Shown here piece after piece: positions 46,158 through 58,608 of a stretch of DNA of 64,000 nt. The notes under the pieces were generated by a model. The model was not told the DNA's origin, made no database searches, and worked only from the letters and a program-made list of their open reading frames with translations. Location: contig CM030934.1 of NCBI GenBank assembly GCA_018136815.1, positions 5,835,087-5,899,086 on the forward strand, given 5' to 3'. Every line of letters starts with the position of its first letter. Position 1 is the stretch's first letter. This stretch comes from Isochrysis galbana. Its lineage: Eukaryota; Haptophyta; Isochrysidales; Isochrysidaceae. The position numbers were made by a program, and so were the translations under genes.

Positions 46158-46499
46158 TTGATTCTAATTCCATACTGTAGATACTAGATACTAAAAGTTA
46201 GACGTACTGTTTTCGAGCTATGTGGGAATGTGGGGAAGATGTCCCTGAGGCTCCCCCCAGCACCTCATGGGCACCCGTCAAGGCGTCGGCGAGCAGTGAC
46301 GAAATATGTGGTTTGAAGCATCCATTTTCATTCTCCTGCAGTAAAGAGTTAAAAACTCTAGGAGGTTTCTTGGCGGGGGAGTACAAAATAAGCAGTACAA
46401 AGTACAAAGTGGGTGGAGCCGCGCGCGGCCTGATGCGATGCCCCGATGCGACGCTTCTCTCCATCGTAGAGTACTCCTGGGTTGTAGGCCTCCATCGAG

Positions 46500-46872
46500 A
46501 GGCCGTCGGTCTCTCGTCCATCTTTTCTTCCTCTCTCCTCTCTCTGTTCTTCCTCTCTCCGCCCCCCCCCGTTCCATCTCTCCCTCTAGCGATGTACTCC
46601 TACTACAATACACTAGAACGTATTTGTTCTCTTAGAGGGGCGGTGGTGTCCCACTGTGTCCCCCCTTCTTCTTCCCCCTCTTTCTGCTGGAGTACTTTAT
46701 TACTTCGCGTTCCAGGGGATCCACTGCTTCAGGGGATCTTTCGCTTCTCCGATTTCTCTCTTCGCCTGCTCTCTCTTCCCTCGCTCCCCCCCCCCCCCCC
46801 CCTTCCGCCCTCCCTTCCCCCGCGCCGCCCCATACCCTCTCCCCCCTCGGCCCCCCTCTCTCCTCGGCGGGG
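46500..46872 (+). promoter_or_regulatory. Pyrimidine-rich leader of the tocopherol methyltransferase
   Basis: CT-rich sequence with a C-run at 46789-46802 reaches to the start codon at 46873. It has the same design as the CT-rich leader of MCCC1. Confidence 0.5.
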
Positions 46873-48750
46873 ATGCACCACCACCTGTGGCTCGCGTGCG
46901 TGGGCGCGCTGGCGGCGCCGCCGTCTCGCGCGGGCGGCGTGCGCCTATGCGCAGCAGAGGAGGGGGGGTACCGTACTCGCGCGCAGCTCAAGCGCGGCAT
47001 CGCCTCTTTCTACGATGGCTCCTCTGCGCTCTGGGAGAAGGTGTGGGGAGAGCACATGCACCATGGTTATTACCCTGAGGGCTCCAAGAGGAGGGACCAC
47101 ACGCAGGCGCAGGTGGACATGATCGACGAGGTGTTACGCTGGGCGCGCGAGAGCGGCGAGGCGCCCCCCAAGAGGGTACTCGACGTGGGATGCGGCATCG
47201 GAGGCTCCACAAGGCACCTGGCGAGACAATTCGGGTGCGAGGGGAGAGGCATCACACTCTCGCCCTACCAGGCGAAGCGAGCAAACCAGATCTCTGAGGA
47301 GGAAGGGCTCGCAGACAAGCTCAGCTTCCAGGTGGTGCAGCTGCTTCACCGCAACATCGCCCCGTCAATGCTGCCGTCGCTCTCGCGTGCCCAGCCGAGC
47401 CTTGCCCTACATGAGGCGATAGGCTCCGGCTAGGGCAACAAGCAATTCCTCGCAACCGCTGCTTCAGGTTGCCGACGCTCTTGAAATGCCCTTCGAGGAC
47501 AATTCGTTCGATCTGGTCTGGTCCCTTGAATCCGGTGAGCACAACCTGTAGACTCCTGCTGCGAGATGCACTGACACAAGTGTGCGGGTGAATCATTGTC
47601 TGAGCACATTTCACACCTCGGAAACCTCTCGGTGATGTGCAGTGAGCTCATAGGATCCTCCCACCCGCGGCCCCTTTGCACCCATAGGCGAGCACATGCC
47701 CGACAAGGCTAAGTTCGTCTCGGAACTCTGCCGCGTCTTGCGCCCTGGTGGCCGCCTTATTCTCGTGGCGTGGACTCATCGCGACCTAGAGGAGGGCGAG
47801 AAAGAGCTAAAGAAGAAGGAGCAAAAGCTCCTCCGGCGCATCTCGCAGGTGCTCTTACACAGCCTCAGCATCCTCTTCGTCCGATGCAGCCGTACGGCAC
47901 AAAGACTGCGGTCTGATCGCAATGTGCTGATGGCACGCTCTGGTTCACGCGCGTGCCTCGAGCTGTGTTTCTCAGGCGTACTATCTCCCGCGCTGGTGCT
48001 CGGTGAATGATTACATTTCGCTCATCACAGCCAAGGGCCTCAGTGGTATCAAGCGCGACGACTGGACCAAGAATGTGGCACGTTTCTGGTGCGCCGTCTC
48101 CCCTGCCTCTACTTCCGTCCCCGGCGGCTAAGAACATCCCCAACAAGTTTCGATGAGCGTGATCGCTTTACACATCGCATCATTCTGCGCTCCTGAAGCC
48201 GGCGTGCTCGCCTATCGTGTCTAGGCGAACCGGTAGAGGGAACGTGGGATTCTTCTCATGTGCGCACTCGTCTTACGCTGCCCTGTCTCGTGTCCCACGC
48301 AGGCCAGCGGTCATTGCATCATCATTCCGCCCCTCATCCGTGTTGGGCCTCTTCAAGTCGGGCTGGTCAACATTGCGTGGCGCAATCGTTATGCCACTCA
48401 TGATTCGCGGCCAAAAGAAGGGTGAGGCGCCATATCTGGTCGGGAATGGGAAGGGGGGCATCGATTTGCTTGCCTTGTCAGGCAGATCGCTCGCGGATGT
48501 CCAGGCGCAGTCGAAGCGGTTCGAGGGGCATGGAATCTTAGCTTCCGTTCTAGCCGCCCTCTTTGCACAAGTGGATTTCGTGTCGAGGAAGCGCCTGCTT
48601 TTCAGGTCTGCCACACTTGCCCGTCTCCCGCGTTACTCAGGCACAATCCGCTTCGGTTTGGTGACGGCGACCAAGCCCGCAACGCCGGGTGCAGAGCTTC
48701 CGTGGCCGTCAATCGACCAAAAGTCCAACATGAGCCAGGAGTCGGCTTGA
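46873..48750 (+). CDS. VTE4: Gamma-tocopherol methyltransferase
   Basis: Six exons, 46873-47331, 47468-47534, 47688-47848, 47976-48088, 48303-48421 and 48641-48750, join in phase to 342 residues, the family length. After a short hydrophobic leader (MHHHLWLACVGALAAPPSRA), which suggests plastid targeting through a signal peptide, the enzyme reads FYDGSSALWEKVWGEHMHHG. SAM motif I is RVLDVGCGIGGSTRHLA (101-117). It continues ITLSPYQAKRAN, PFEDNSFDLVWSLESGEHMPDKAKFV, LRPGGRLILVAW, AYYLPRWCSVNDY, then RFWPAVIASSF, VMPLMIRGQKKG and TIRFGLVTATKP. It methylates gamma- and delta-tocopherol to alpha- and beta-forms in the plastid envelope. Introns are 136, 153, 127, 214 and 219 bp; the last is stop-free and would be read through by a naive caller. 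Confidence 0.93.
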
Positions 48751-49354
48751 GGTGGTGTGAAGGGGGCTCGTCCATTGACAAACGACTACGGATAGCAATG
48801 GAAGGGCGCATGCAAGGGGAGCGCCAAGTACGACGACGGCGTCGCCGCTGAAATACACAAAGATGCGCCACCAAAGCCACTCGGCGCTGTCGATGCGAGC
48901 GCTTTCGCCTCGGTACACATAAGTGCTTGGTACTCTCATCAAACAAGGATTGGAGGACGGTGCCGTGTTTCTATCGAAGGGCATTGGGCTAGCAAGCAGT
49001 GACGAGAAGAGAGTGGTTCGACGATTTGATCATTCTTCGATAGCACAATGTCACTGTGCTGATTCGTTGCCCAGAGCTAAATGGCATCCTTCCGAGTCAC
49101 GCCGTCACACCTGCCACTACTTGCTACAAGTAGCAAGCCAAAGCAAACAATGCACCTAGCAACTAGCAACCTCAACCGCCATTCATAAAATAACAGCAAC
49201 AATGACAATGAGCATTAGTTCGCCACTACTGCCAATAGCCTTGCACCAACACGCCAAGCCACGAATGACCGCATTGCCCGGAGAGGGGCGAGGGAGTAGT
49301 TTACGTAGGCATCTTCAAAAGTTTTTTGAAGACCCACAAGAACGCAAGGAAGAA
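48751..49354. other. Intergenic, no gene seen
   Basis: A word GAGCATTAGTTCGCCACTAC (49210-49229) recurs in diverged form at about 49387 inside the next element. No gene is seen. Confidence 0.4.
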
Positions 49355-51647
49355 GAAGGTGTAACTTGTTACATAATAAAACAACTGAGCGTTAGCGCAC
49401 CACTACTCCCACTAGCCCGGTACTATCACGACACCCCTCAGCGCACCTGCCCGCACGCCTTGTAAGTGGTGGCACAGACACATACACGTATGCATCCCTT
49501 CAAATCTCCCCCCTCGCAAACCCCTGGCTCCCAATCTAACTCCCCACAACTGTTGTGTATTCAGGCCTCCTGGCATGAATATTTCGGCATGGGTACGTGC
49601 CTTCGTCGTTATATATCGTCTTCTATGTTCGTCTTGGTCACTCAAGGCGTGCAGATTCGGATTCTCCCTGGGCTCAGATCCTGGTTCGCCGATTTTCGTC
49701 TCGAAATTCGAAGATTTGAGTTTTACTTTTACCGTTACGGTAATTGTCCACGCGTTTAAGGTAAGAAATGCAGGTAACAGAACTGGGCCCCCCACCTTCT
49801 GCAGTTCCCCCTCCCTTCTGCAGTTTCCCCTCCCCTCTGCAGTTCCCCCCCCCCCCTTCTGCAGTTCTCTTCCCTCCCCTCCCTCCGTTCCCTGATTTTC
49901 CCGGGCCAGGCCGGGAAAAATACGTGAATGTGAGGGAGGATTGGGTCAGTGTGGTGATTCACCCCCCTCGGCAGTCCCCCCCCCTTCGCAGATTTCCTTC
50001 CCCCCCTCCGCCGTTCCCCCCCCCTCCACGCGCCGAGACGGCGGCTCTCTTCCGCGTCCGCGCGTTGAGACGCCGTCTTCTCTTCCCTCGACCCCGCGAG
50101 GCAGAGAACCACCTTCGTCTATACATTCCGGAATCTCTACGAGATTGCTACCTCCGAGCTTATCACGACCATCTAGGTCACCCAGGCGCGACGCGAATGG
50201 CGTCGCTTCTCCGCTCTCGAGTGTACTGGCCAGGCCTTTCCGCCTCGGTCGCTGAATACGTCCGAGAGTGCCATGAGTGCACCCTAGGCAAGCCCCTGTC
50301 GCGTCCTCTCGCCCATCCCTCCGGTCTTTCTATCGGCGCCTATCCGTTCGATATCGTTTATTGCGATATCCTCTCGATGGCCCCTACCCACGACTTCTTA
50401 GCCGGCGGTTCTGGTTTCGACAAGCTGATTGTTTTCGTGGATTCTCTCTCGCGTTGGATAGAGGCCGAACCTTGTAATGGAAACCCCTCGTCGGCCAAAT
50501 GTCTCGACGTTTTCATGCGCCTCATCGTCGCTCGTTACGGAGTCCCTCGTCAGCTTCGTACGGACGCCGGTTCAAACCTTTGCTCTCGATTAGTGGTCTT
50601 GGTTCTCGAAGCTACAGGCGCTGATTTAGGCACCACGGAAGCCTACCGCCACGAGGGCGTAGGATTGGTCGAGCGAGCCCAACAAACTCTAATCACAATG
50701 GCTCGAGTCTCGGATGAAGGCGGCGCGCATTGGGCGGATCACCTCCCTTTCCTCCTTATGTCCATGCGAGCGACGGCCGGTCGCGTCGTCCCCAAGTCGC
50801 CGGCCGCTGTTTTGTTCGGACGTGAGTTGCGTCTCCCTGCACAGCTGGCTGACCCAACGCCAGTGTCCGATACGATGCCGTCGCGCTCGCCGTCGAACGC
50901 CGTCGCGTACGCTACTGAGCTCAACAAGAAGCTCCTCGAGTCGTGGAGTTGTGCCCTCGAAGCCACCCAAAATTCACAGCGCGAGTCCATGCGCTCGGCC
51001 GCTCAAAAATCTCGTCTCGATATCATCTTCAAGCCTGGTGATCGGGTGTGCAAGCGGATCCCCGGCCACGCTAACAAACTTCAATACCTCTACTCCGGTC
51101 CCTACCGAGTAGAGGAAGCAATCTCGGCCACGCGCTATCGTCTTCGCGATCTTGAAAATCGTCGAGTCAAAGATGAGGTTCATATCTCCAACCTCCGTCC
51201 GTATTACACCGTGGTGGATGAGTGCTCCAAGAGGGCCAGCAAGGGTCGCTCAGGGGGCAGTGGAGGCTAGGGCTCAGCCCCTGGCCCCCCCTGCCTCTCC
51301 CACGCTTGACGCTTGCCACGCTGGCCAGGAGCCTCCCAGCGGCCTCTGTCCTTTGTATGTATGCCTGGCGACCAGGGAAGGGGGGGGGGGGGGGGGAGTC
51401 AGCTCGAGGGCAGGAGGGCAGGCCCAGCCAGTATGAGTATGAGCGTGGGAGTGCGAGTCGCGGCCCGCGCCCACGAAGGGTCTGGGCCAGGATGATGATT
51501 GCCAGCACCTGCCAGAGGGCAGGGGCTGAGGTTGGTTGTACGGTTCCACCCCGGGCGGGGGTGTCCGCGATGGAGTGAGGGGGGCGCGCGGCCCCCATTG
51601 ACCCCCACTTACCACTTATAAAAGTAGGTTGAAGGTGTAACTTGTTA
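49355..51647 (+). mobile_element. Composite insertion: Ty3/gypsy integrase segment with LINE-type tail, 17-bp duplication
   Basis: The perfect 17-bp repeat GAAGGTGTAACTTGTTA at 49355-49371 and 51631-51647 brackets 2,259 bp. Inside, in order, are: unique sequence; a block at 49555-49785 also found ahead of the pol fossil at 19985; C-rich sequence; and a Ty3/gypsy integrase segment. The integrase part has the zinc finger HDHLGHPGATRMASLLRSR..CHECTLG, a catalytic core with DIVYCDILSM and YGVPRQLRTDAGSN, and a C-terminal KPGDRVCKRIPGHANKLQY. From about 51232 a repeat tail follows, with GTGTCCGCGATGGAGTGAGG, a G/C hairpin and CTTATAAAAGTAGGTT. The integrase part reads open, but other retroelement parts and LTRs are absent, so it is a fossil piece carried in another element. 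Confidence 0.75.
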
Positions 51648-52732
51648 ACTTGAAGTTCCTTTTTTTTCTTCACGACCCCCCCTCATTTTGGTACATGAGC
51701 AACGTTGCCTCTCAACTTTGACGGTCAGAGGGGTGGCGGTGACGGATTGGAAGTTACGGATGGGACGGAGGGAACCGGAAGGTACGGAAGGTAGGCGGCG
51801 GGAAGCACGGTATTTTGGAACTGGGCGGGTTGGATGGGCTGATCCACCTCGATGGTCAATGGCGGGAGGATGGATGGCGGGCAGTGACTAGCTGACCACC
51901 AGTATCTACAGTAGCTTAGCGGACATTTTCAAGAGTGTTTTTTTTTAGGGCCAGGGCCAAACACCTACTAGGTACTAGTACTAGGGGTCCGGCATGCGGT
52001 ATGTACTACCTCTCTCGCTCCACTGGCACCGGCCTTATTTTCCTTCGCCCCCTCTACTTCCTACTTCCCCTTCAAGGCCCCTTCCCCCCTCCTCTTCTTT
52101 TTGTTTGGTTTCCGGGGTACGGCCTAGCTAGGTGCTCTACCTTAGGCCCGGTTCAGACAGTGGGCTCTGGGCAAGCCTGTTGGTATCGTCCTCCCGACGG
52201 TCTTGGTCGTAGATGTTGGTGTTGTGCGGGGTCGTGGGATTGTGTAGAGTTTTGCTCTCGAGCCTGCGCCATCGGGCTATCGCGGCTGTTTCATATTTTT
52301 TTGTTTGTCAATGTGTCAGGTTTTTGGGGCCTCAATGGTTTCGGGGCTGTGGATCGGGCGTAGGTCGGGCGGCAGGGACACCTGTATTGAGTGAGAGTGA
52401 GCACTAGTCCCGTCCCTTTGTCGCACTGCGACCCATAAAAAGCTTGTTAAAATTTTAACAACAAGTCTCCTCCACAAATCAACGCGAGAGTCCTTGAGGC
52501 CACACTTGATGGTTGACAATCAGATCCGCTGGCACGAATCGTCCACCACGGTCCTCACGGGGCAGCGGATTGCACCACGGACAACGAAAGAGCACCGCAA
52601 AGTCCTAGTCACGTTCCATCACAGGGCATCCTGGCCTAATACTACACCTATTGTTCATTTTGGTGGCCTTGCATAGGGAGTCCAAAGGTTGGCATACTTT
52701 GGTAGCATATTTTGTATTTGCACGCTGTGGTG
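51648..52732. other. Intergenic, no gene seen
   Basis: Part of this region (about 52230-52300, CATCGGGCTATCGCGGCTG) recalls words in the LINE tails at 2100 and 6775 (CATCGGGCTA...). No coding content is seen. Confidence 0.35.
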
Positions 52733-55093
52733 TTAACTTGCTTTCTCCAGCACAATCACCGCCTTAGTCCCGTCGGCGGTAGCTGAAACGGGCGCGACGG
52801 AGGGTTCAACCGTTTTGGAGTGTAGAGTCCCATCGCGGTTTGTACATCTCTCCCCCTTCGGAAGGGCGGTGCAGCCACTGGCCAGTCCCGCATGCGGAAC
52901 TATCTGGCTTTCCCCCCCGCCGCGATGGTCCCGTCCATTTGCAGCCGTCCATGCCGTTGCAACGTATCCGTCTGTGCCCACATGTTGTTGGATTGCCGGA
53001 CCTATTGCAATGTCCGCATCGACCAGTGCGGGATGCTCGAGCGCCATGTGCGCCCTCAACCGTTCGTTCGGCTCCCACCTCAGTAGTCGGAAAGCCAGGT
53101 CGAGCAGCTCCTCATCGAGGGCCACACCACGGTTGCGCAACGGGTCCAATCGTTGGATTGCTGACACAAACTCAGCCTTTCCGCACGGCGTCGAAGATGA
53201 CGAGATTGTGGTAGGGGCAAGATTGGCAGCGCCGAGCTCTCTCGCACTCCACTCACCTGTGAACATCGTGGTGGGCTGGATGCAATACTCGGACAGCGCG
53301 GCGCCGAGACGCAAACGCGTTTCCAGTGTTTTGGCGTCTACAGTCGTCGTTCCACCCGAACGGCCGTCCAGCCCCAAGCTGGCGCCACCTTCAAGTTCAC
53401 TGGTCCTTGTCGCACCAGGATCATCGCCGGAATTGGCGTTGGCTGAAGATGACTCTGCCTTCTCCTTGGTACTCGACGAATGTCCAGAGCTCCGTGGTTG
53501 GGCGTTGGCCTGGGCATCCCTGTGCCTCGCATCTCGCTGGGCCTTCTCGAACTGGGCGCGACGACGCGCCTCCGCCTTTGGCGATGGCTGGAATACGTCA
53601 GGTGTGCCGAGTAGTAGCTCCAATATCACAACCCCTAATGACCACAAGTCGTACCTGCCGAGCAAAGATGAGCAGGGGCGGGCCGTGGTAAGTTCGAGTA
53701 AGGCACGTTGCAAGATTGATTGATTCTTAGGCGGATCCAGCAACCCCTCCATACCGCGTTCCCGAATGCAAGGGGTTCGCGGAGAAACGCACGTTCGTGG
53801 ATCTTCCATGTAGAACGCAACCCCGCCAAGAGCTGCCTCAGGGGGCTGATAGCCGGCTGTCTCCTCGGCGGCCGAAGGCCCCCTCGGGTACAGCCCGTGC
53901 AGTGGCGCCAAAGTGACGTCGTCAACAGCGGAGCCAAAGTCGGCGAGTCGAAGGGCTGGAGACCGTGAGAGGTCGATGATGAGGTTTGGGGGTTTGATGT
54001 CACGATGCGTGACGTTGAGGGCATGACAGGCAGCAATGGCAGAGGCGGCGTCCCGCACAAGCTTGCGCAGAAGCAAGCGGCCATTGGGTTCGCGCCGCAA
54101 CCGTAGCCAGGTGACTGAAGGCCGCATGATTGCACCAGCATCCGTCTCGAGCGTCGAGTATAGCAGCGAGTGGAGAGAACGCCCTGCGTGTGGAGTACAC
54201 ATCAATACAGGTGAGAAGTTGCTACGGCTGTGCCGTGCGCCATTGAGCACCGCGCAAGACTGCCGGAATGATCACGAGCACCTCGCCTCATCTGACCAGT
54301 GGCGCGCGGAAGGGCATCCACCTTCATCCATAAATACGAGCCAAAGCTTGGACGTCGACTCAAAGGCATCTACAAAGCGCGCGATTCCGGGTACGCCACG
54401 CATGCGTTGCCCGAAGTGCACTTCGCGTAGCCCGGAACGCATCGCACCAGGGAGCAAACGCTTCAAGATGAGGACGCGGGAGTGTCTGCAGGCCAAGGTT
54501 GTTTGGTAGGTAGCAGGGTTGAATGAAGGCTGCCACAGATCCGGCGCGTGCACTCTGGCTGGCCCAGTCTGGCAATGTTGGCCACCCTACCAAAGACATG
54601 GGCATGCAAGTGCGGCTCACGGGTCATCCGAGCGCACTGCCCGCCAGACTTCGCCGTGCGCGCCACGTTGGACTCGTCGATGCAGGCGGTAGGCGTGCGC
54701 CTGTGCGAGCAGCTCCTCTTCAAATGGGTCGGGCAGTGCGAGGAAGGGTACAGCCTCGTCTCCGGCAGCCAGTAGGAGCGGAGCTTGGTGCCGCACGCTC
54801 ATTTCGCCCGGCTGCGGTTCTGAGAGCTGGAGGCTGTGCACCGGCTCTTCGGTCTCATTTGCAATGGCGACGTGCATCAGTCTTGAGATCGCGCCGGTGT
54901 GTAGCGCCAGCGCCTCGTCTGGCTCACTCTCTCTCCATCCTGTGGAGAGAGCGAGCGTCGAAGGCAGAGAGGCGAGTCTCTGCACGAGCAGGTAGCCGTT
55001 GACTTGGTGGCCGGGCTCAGGCGGAGGGCCGGGAAGGAGCGGTGGCACTGGATCGGCCAGCGCGCAGAGAGGGAGCGTCCACACGCCGCCCAT
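52733..55093 (-). CDS. Serine/threonine protein kinase with unusual N-terminal domain
   Basis: Four exons, 55093-54621, 54485-54322, 54183-53793 and 53654-52733, join in phase to 649 residues. Residues 1-140 (MGGVWTLPLCALADPV...) match no family I know. The kinase domain starts RRVQRGAHGEVWRAV (a Gly loop with one Gly replaced), VLILKRLLPG (Lys), then HRDIKPPNLIID (272-279) and DFGSAVDD (from Asp294). YQPPEAALGG follows in place of APE, then TYDLWSLGVVILELLLGTPDVF across the third intron. A long Ser/Gln/Lys-rich insert lies between subdomains IX and XI. The C-terminal tail carries FRLLRWEPNERLRAHMALEHP. All catalytic residues are present, so it is probably active. The third intron (138 bp) has no stop and keeps the frame; kinase alignment shows it is intronic. 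Confidence 0.8.
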
Positions 55094-55099
55094 CGGGGA

Positions 55100-55900
55100 A
55101 GGGGGCAGGCGGCGGGGGGGGGCGGAGGCGGAGAGGGCGGGAGGGAGAAGAGAGACTGGCGCGCCGGAGGTGAGAGGAAGTCGGTGGAGAGGGGTTCCTT
55201 TAGAGGAGAGTACTCCAGAATGTGTGAAAGAAGGGAGTGAAGAGGACCAGCCTTTCGGAGCAATCGAAGGGAAGAGAGAGAGCGCGCGCAAGAGAGAAGG
55301 GAGTGTGGACTGGACTCGATTAAGAGATATGGTAATAATAAAAGGGAGAAGAGAGAGATTTCCCCAGCACACTAAGAGGGTCTCTCCTCTCCCTCAACGA
55401 CTCGAGAGGAAGGGAGGCAAGAAGAGAGAGAGGATAAGAGAGAGGGAAAGAGAGGAAGAAGTCCCACGGGGGGGGGAAAGCGCCGCGCGGCCGGGGCCGG
55501 CACCCAATCCGCTGCTTCACATAAACTTTACAGAAGAAGAGAGGAAGAGAGGGAAGATAAGGGCGGGGAGGAGGGGGGGGGGCGGGGAGTCTCGAGGAGC
55601 GCGAAGGGGGAAAGGGGCGGGGGCGGGGGGGGGGGCGGCGGCCGAGCTGCCTTCCCCCCCCCCCCCCCCCCCCCCCCCCCCCGCCCCTCTTCCCCTCTCC
55701 CCCGCTTGCGTCGCCCCCCCGCGCCCCTTCCTCTCTGCGACCCCGCGAGATCTCCCCCCCCCCCCCCCCCCCGAAAGAAGGGGGGTCGGACGGACGGCTC
55801 CCGGGAGGGACGAAACGCCCGGGGGGCGCGAACACACGGACCCCCCCCCTCCTCCCTCCCACCCCGCGCCAGGGAATTCCCCCCCCCCCCCTTCCTGCGC
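55100..55900. repeat. Purine tract and C-runs between kinase gene and copia element
   Basis: 55110-55480 is GA-rich (pyrimidine-rich on the kinase coding strand). C-runs lie at 55648-55682, 55757-55772 and 55878-55890. ORFs through these are artefacts. Confidence 0.8.
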
Positions 55901-55970
55901 GGTCCTTCCGTTCTATCGCGCCCCGTCTTCCTGTCCGTCCTCTCAACCTTGATCAGATCCACCAACCACT

Positions 55971-58338
55971 ACTATTGTCTGGAGTTTTGTAGTAGAAGGG
56001 GCTCATAGTCCCCATGTGCCTTGGTGTACGCTTAATTGGGTGTCCTCCGATCTCGTCCCCCCTCCTTGTGTCGCTAAGACCATGCTACATCTAGCCCTCG
56101 TCTCGCTACTCGGTATGGGCCTGCCCACGGCTGTCCCACGCGCTCTATTCGAACATGGTACCCCCGCGAGTCGATCCGAACGCTCGCATCGCTCGATCTC
56201 GACCGTCCTCGACCTCCACATGCCCGAATTACCCTTTGGGCTTCTCTCGACCACTCATCCCTCAAATGTTTGGGCCTCCCCCATCCCTTTGGATGGGCTC
56301 GTCTCTCGTCTCTCGGGGCCTCTAAGGCCCGTCTCGACCCCCCTCGCCGGCCCCGCGCCGTTCTCGCCACTCGCGCCGACCTTCGGGATACCCTCTACCT
56401 TGTTTGAAGGAGGGGGGAAGTTGGCCGAGCAGACTTTTTTTGACAAAGTCCCACACAAGTTCTCACGATGGCGGGATCAGCCGGCGACTCCCACTGCGCG
56501 GGTGCTCTTTGGGCTCGTCGTGACCCGGGCCCCCGGGCCCTACCGCCTCCCAATGCCAAGACCGATTTCACCCGCGCTGAGGATAAGTGTGTTCTCGCAT
56601 TCTCTGTTCATGCTAACCACTCTCAAGGGCATCTTCATCTTCAAAATTCTCGCCGCCACTCGCCGGCCCAGCGCGCCCCCGTCCCCTCTGCGATGGTCCT
56701 TGCTCCTCTTTGGACCCTCGAGGGTTGGTGGCTCGCCCGCGACCTCGCCCGCCGATCCCGCCGTCCTTGGGAATTCTCACCTTCTCTGGCAGTCTCTGCC
56801 TCTGCCAGGACAGCCTCGAGCTTGTGGGACGTTCTATGCTTCTTCTTATCTTGTCTAACTACGGCCTTGCTGGCGGGAGTCCTCGCGGGAGTCTCCGCCC
56901 CTCGCCGTCGCTTCGTCCGCTTCGTCCTTGCCGGTTTTGCCTTTCTCCTCTCAGTCCTTCGTTGTTTGTTCGTCTCTCGCCGGACGATGGGGGAGTGTGC
57001 GTTAATGATGGGTGATTCTCGCGATGTTCGCCCGGACTTCGATGCGAAGCGATACCGCTGTGCCCCGTTCGACGGCACCCCGGGACTCTCTTTTGATCTC
57101 TTAGTTCGCGATTTCTGCGACGCTTTCTCCCGCGACTTTATTGGTGACAACGACATCATATCTTGTATGTACGGCCAAGACATCTGCGGATTTGCAGAGC
57201 AAAATAACGTCGCTACGAAATCACTCGAGATCGCGACAAACGAACCATGTTGCTACGTCAAACACGTTATATTGAGGATGTACACACTGAATTCTTGAGT
57301 AAGTCTTGTTCTAAGGACTTTGGAGTCCCCGTCTGTGCTTCCAAGATTGACCACTTTCACAAGCTAGGTGTCGCCTCAAGTGACCTCGAACGTTCACAAA
57401 TGCGAAATAAGTCGTATCTCAAGCTCATCGCTCATCGGCTCACTTCTATGGATCACCATTACGCGGCCGGATGTTGCTTTCTATGTTTCGTTCCTATGTC
57501 AATTTATGCACGACCCATCTCCGGATTGCTATGAGGCTGCCTTAGGCGTCTTGTGCTATTTGCACCACTCCCGTCACCTCGGGTTAACCTATGATGGATC
57601 TGTTGATAAGCTCGACATCTACGCTGATTCTTCATGGGGATCCATGCCTAAACCATTTGCAGGCTACGCTCTTATGTATGGGGGAGCGGCCATATCATTT
57701 CGTTCAAGGAAGCTGACTATCGTTGCGCAGTCCTCTGCTGAGGCCGAGACCGCCATATATGCTTTAGCGGCCCGGGATCTACGCTTTATGTTACATCTGT
57801 TCGAGTTCGTTGATCTTCCTCGATCGCTACCTATTGGCATTCATACTGACAATTCCGCTGCTCGTGACTCGATTAAGAATCCTGGAGTCACCGCTCGCAA
57901 TCGCCATTATGAGCGTTGGCTACTGTACGCTCGAGAACAATATCTCCACAAGATATCAGTTCCTATTTGGATTGGTACTGGACAAATGACAGCGGATATC
58001 TTCACCAAATGTCTCGATAAGACAACCTTCTATCGTCACCGGGCTACACTTCTCAATTCTGATTGATGCATATGATGTTAGCCCTTCCAGTCTTCGGACT
58101 GAGTCCGTCCTTCCTCGTCTTTAAGGCAGCATCTGTGTCATGCTGTGGGGGAGTGTCTGGAGTTTTGTAGTAGAAGGGTCTCATAGTCCCCATGTGCCTT
58201 GGTGTACGCTTAATTGGGTGTCCTCCGATCTCGTCCCCCCTCCTTGTGTCGCTAAGACCATGCTACATCTAGCCCTCGTCTCGCTACTCGGTATGGGCCT
58301 GCCCACGGCTGTCCCACGCGCTCTATTCGAACAACTAT
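55971..58338 (+). mobile_element. Young Ty1/copia deletion derivative with near-identical LTRs
   Basis: LTRs of 180 bp, TGTCTGGAGTTTTG...ATTCGAACA, lie at 55976-56155 and 58154-58333 and differ at a single position. They are flanked by the 5-bp duplication ACTAT (55971-55975 and 58334-58338). TGGTACCCCC after the 5' LTR fits a methionine-tRNA primer site, and GTGGGGGAG before the 3' LTR is the polypurine tract. The interior keeps a Gag start (about 56987-57300, GDSRDVRPDFDAKRYR) and the copia RNase H end (about 57400-58066, YADSSWGSMPKPFAGYALMY, AEAETAIYALAARDLRF, HTDNSAARDSIKN). Most of pol is absent, so it cannot be autonomous. The LTR identity points to recent insertion. Confidence 0.93.
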
Positions 58339-58608
58339 ATCAGACTCCATGGTCTAATCTGGGATTTCGCCGAACGCTGTGATCTACTAGTCTTCCTTTC
58401 CCTTGCAGCGCTATCTAGCTATCCAGGAAAATCTCGAATCTCTCGGCTAGATTTCTCATGCACTACCACAGAAAGCGCTATTGGTATTGGAATGCGGGGG
58501 CATAGGAGCATCCTTGACTGAGATTAGGTAAGCCTGTAAGCCTTCAGCGATCAGCGATCATAGGTCGTCGTCTGGGGCTACGGCACAAGCTGTGCATGGG
58601 TAATTGTC

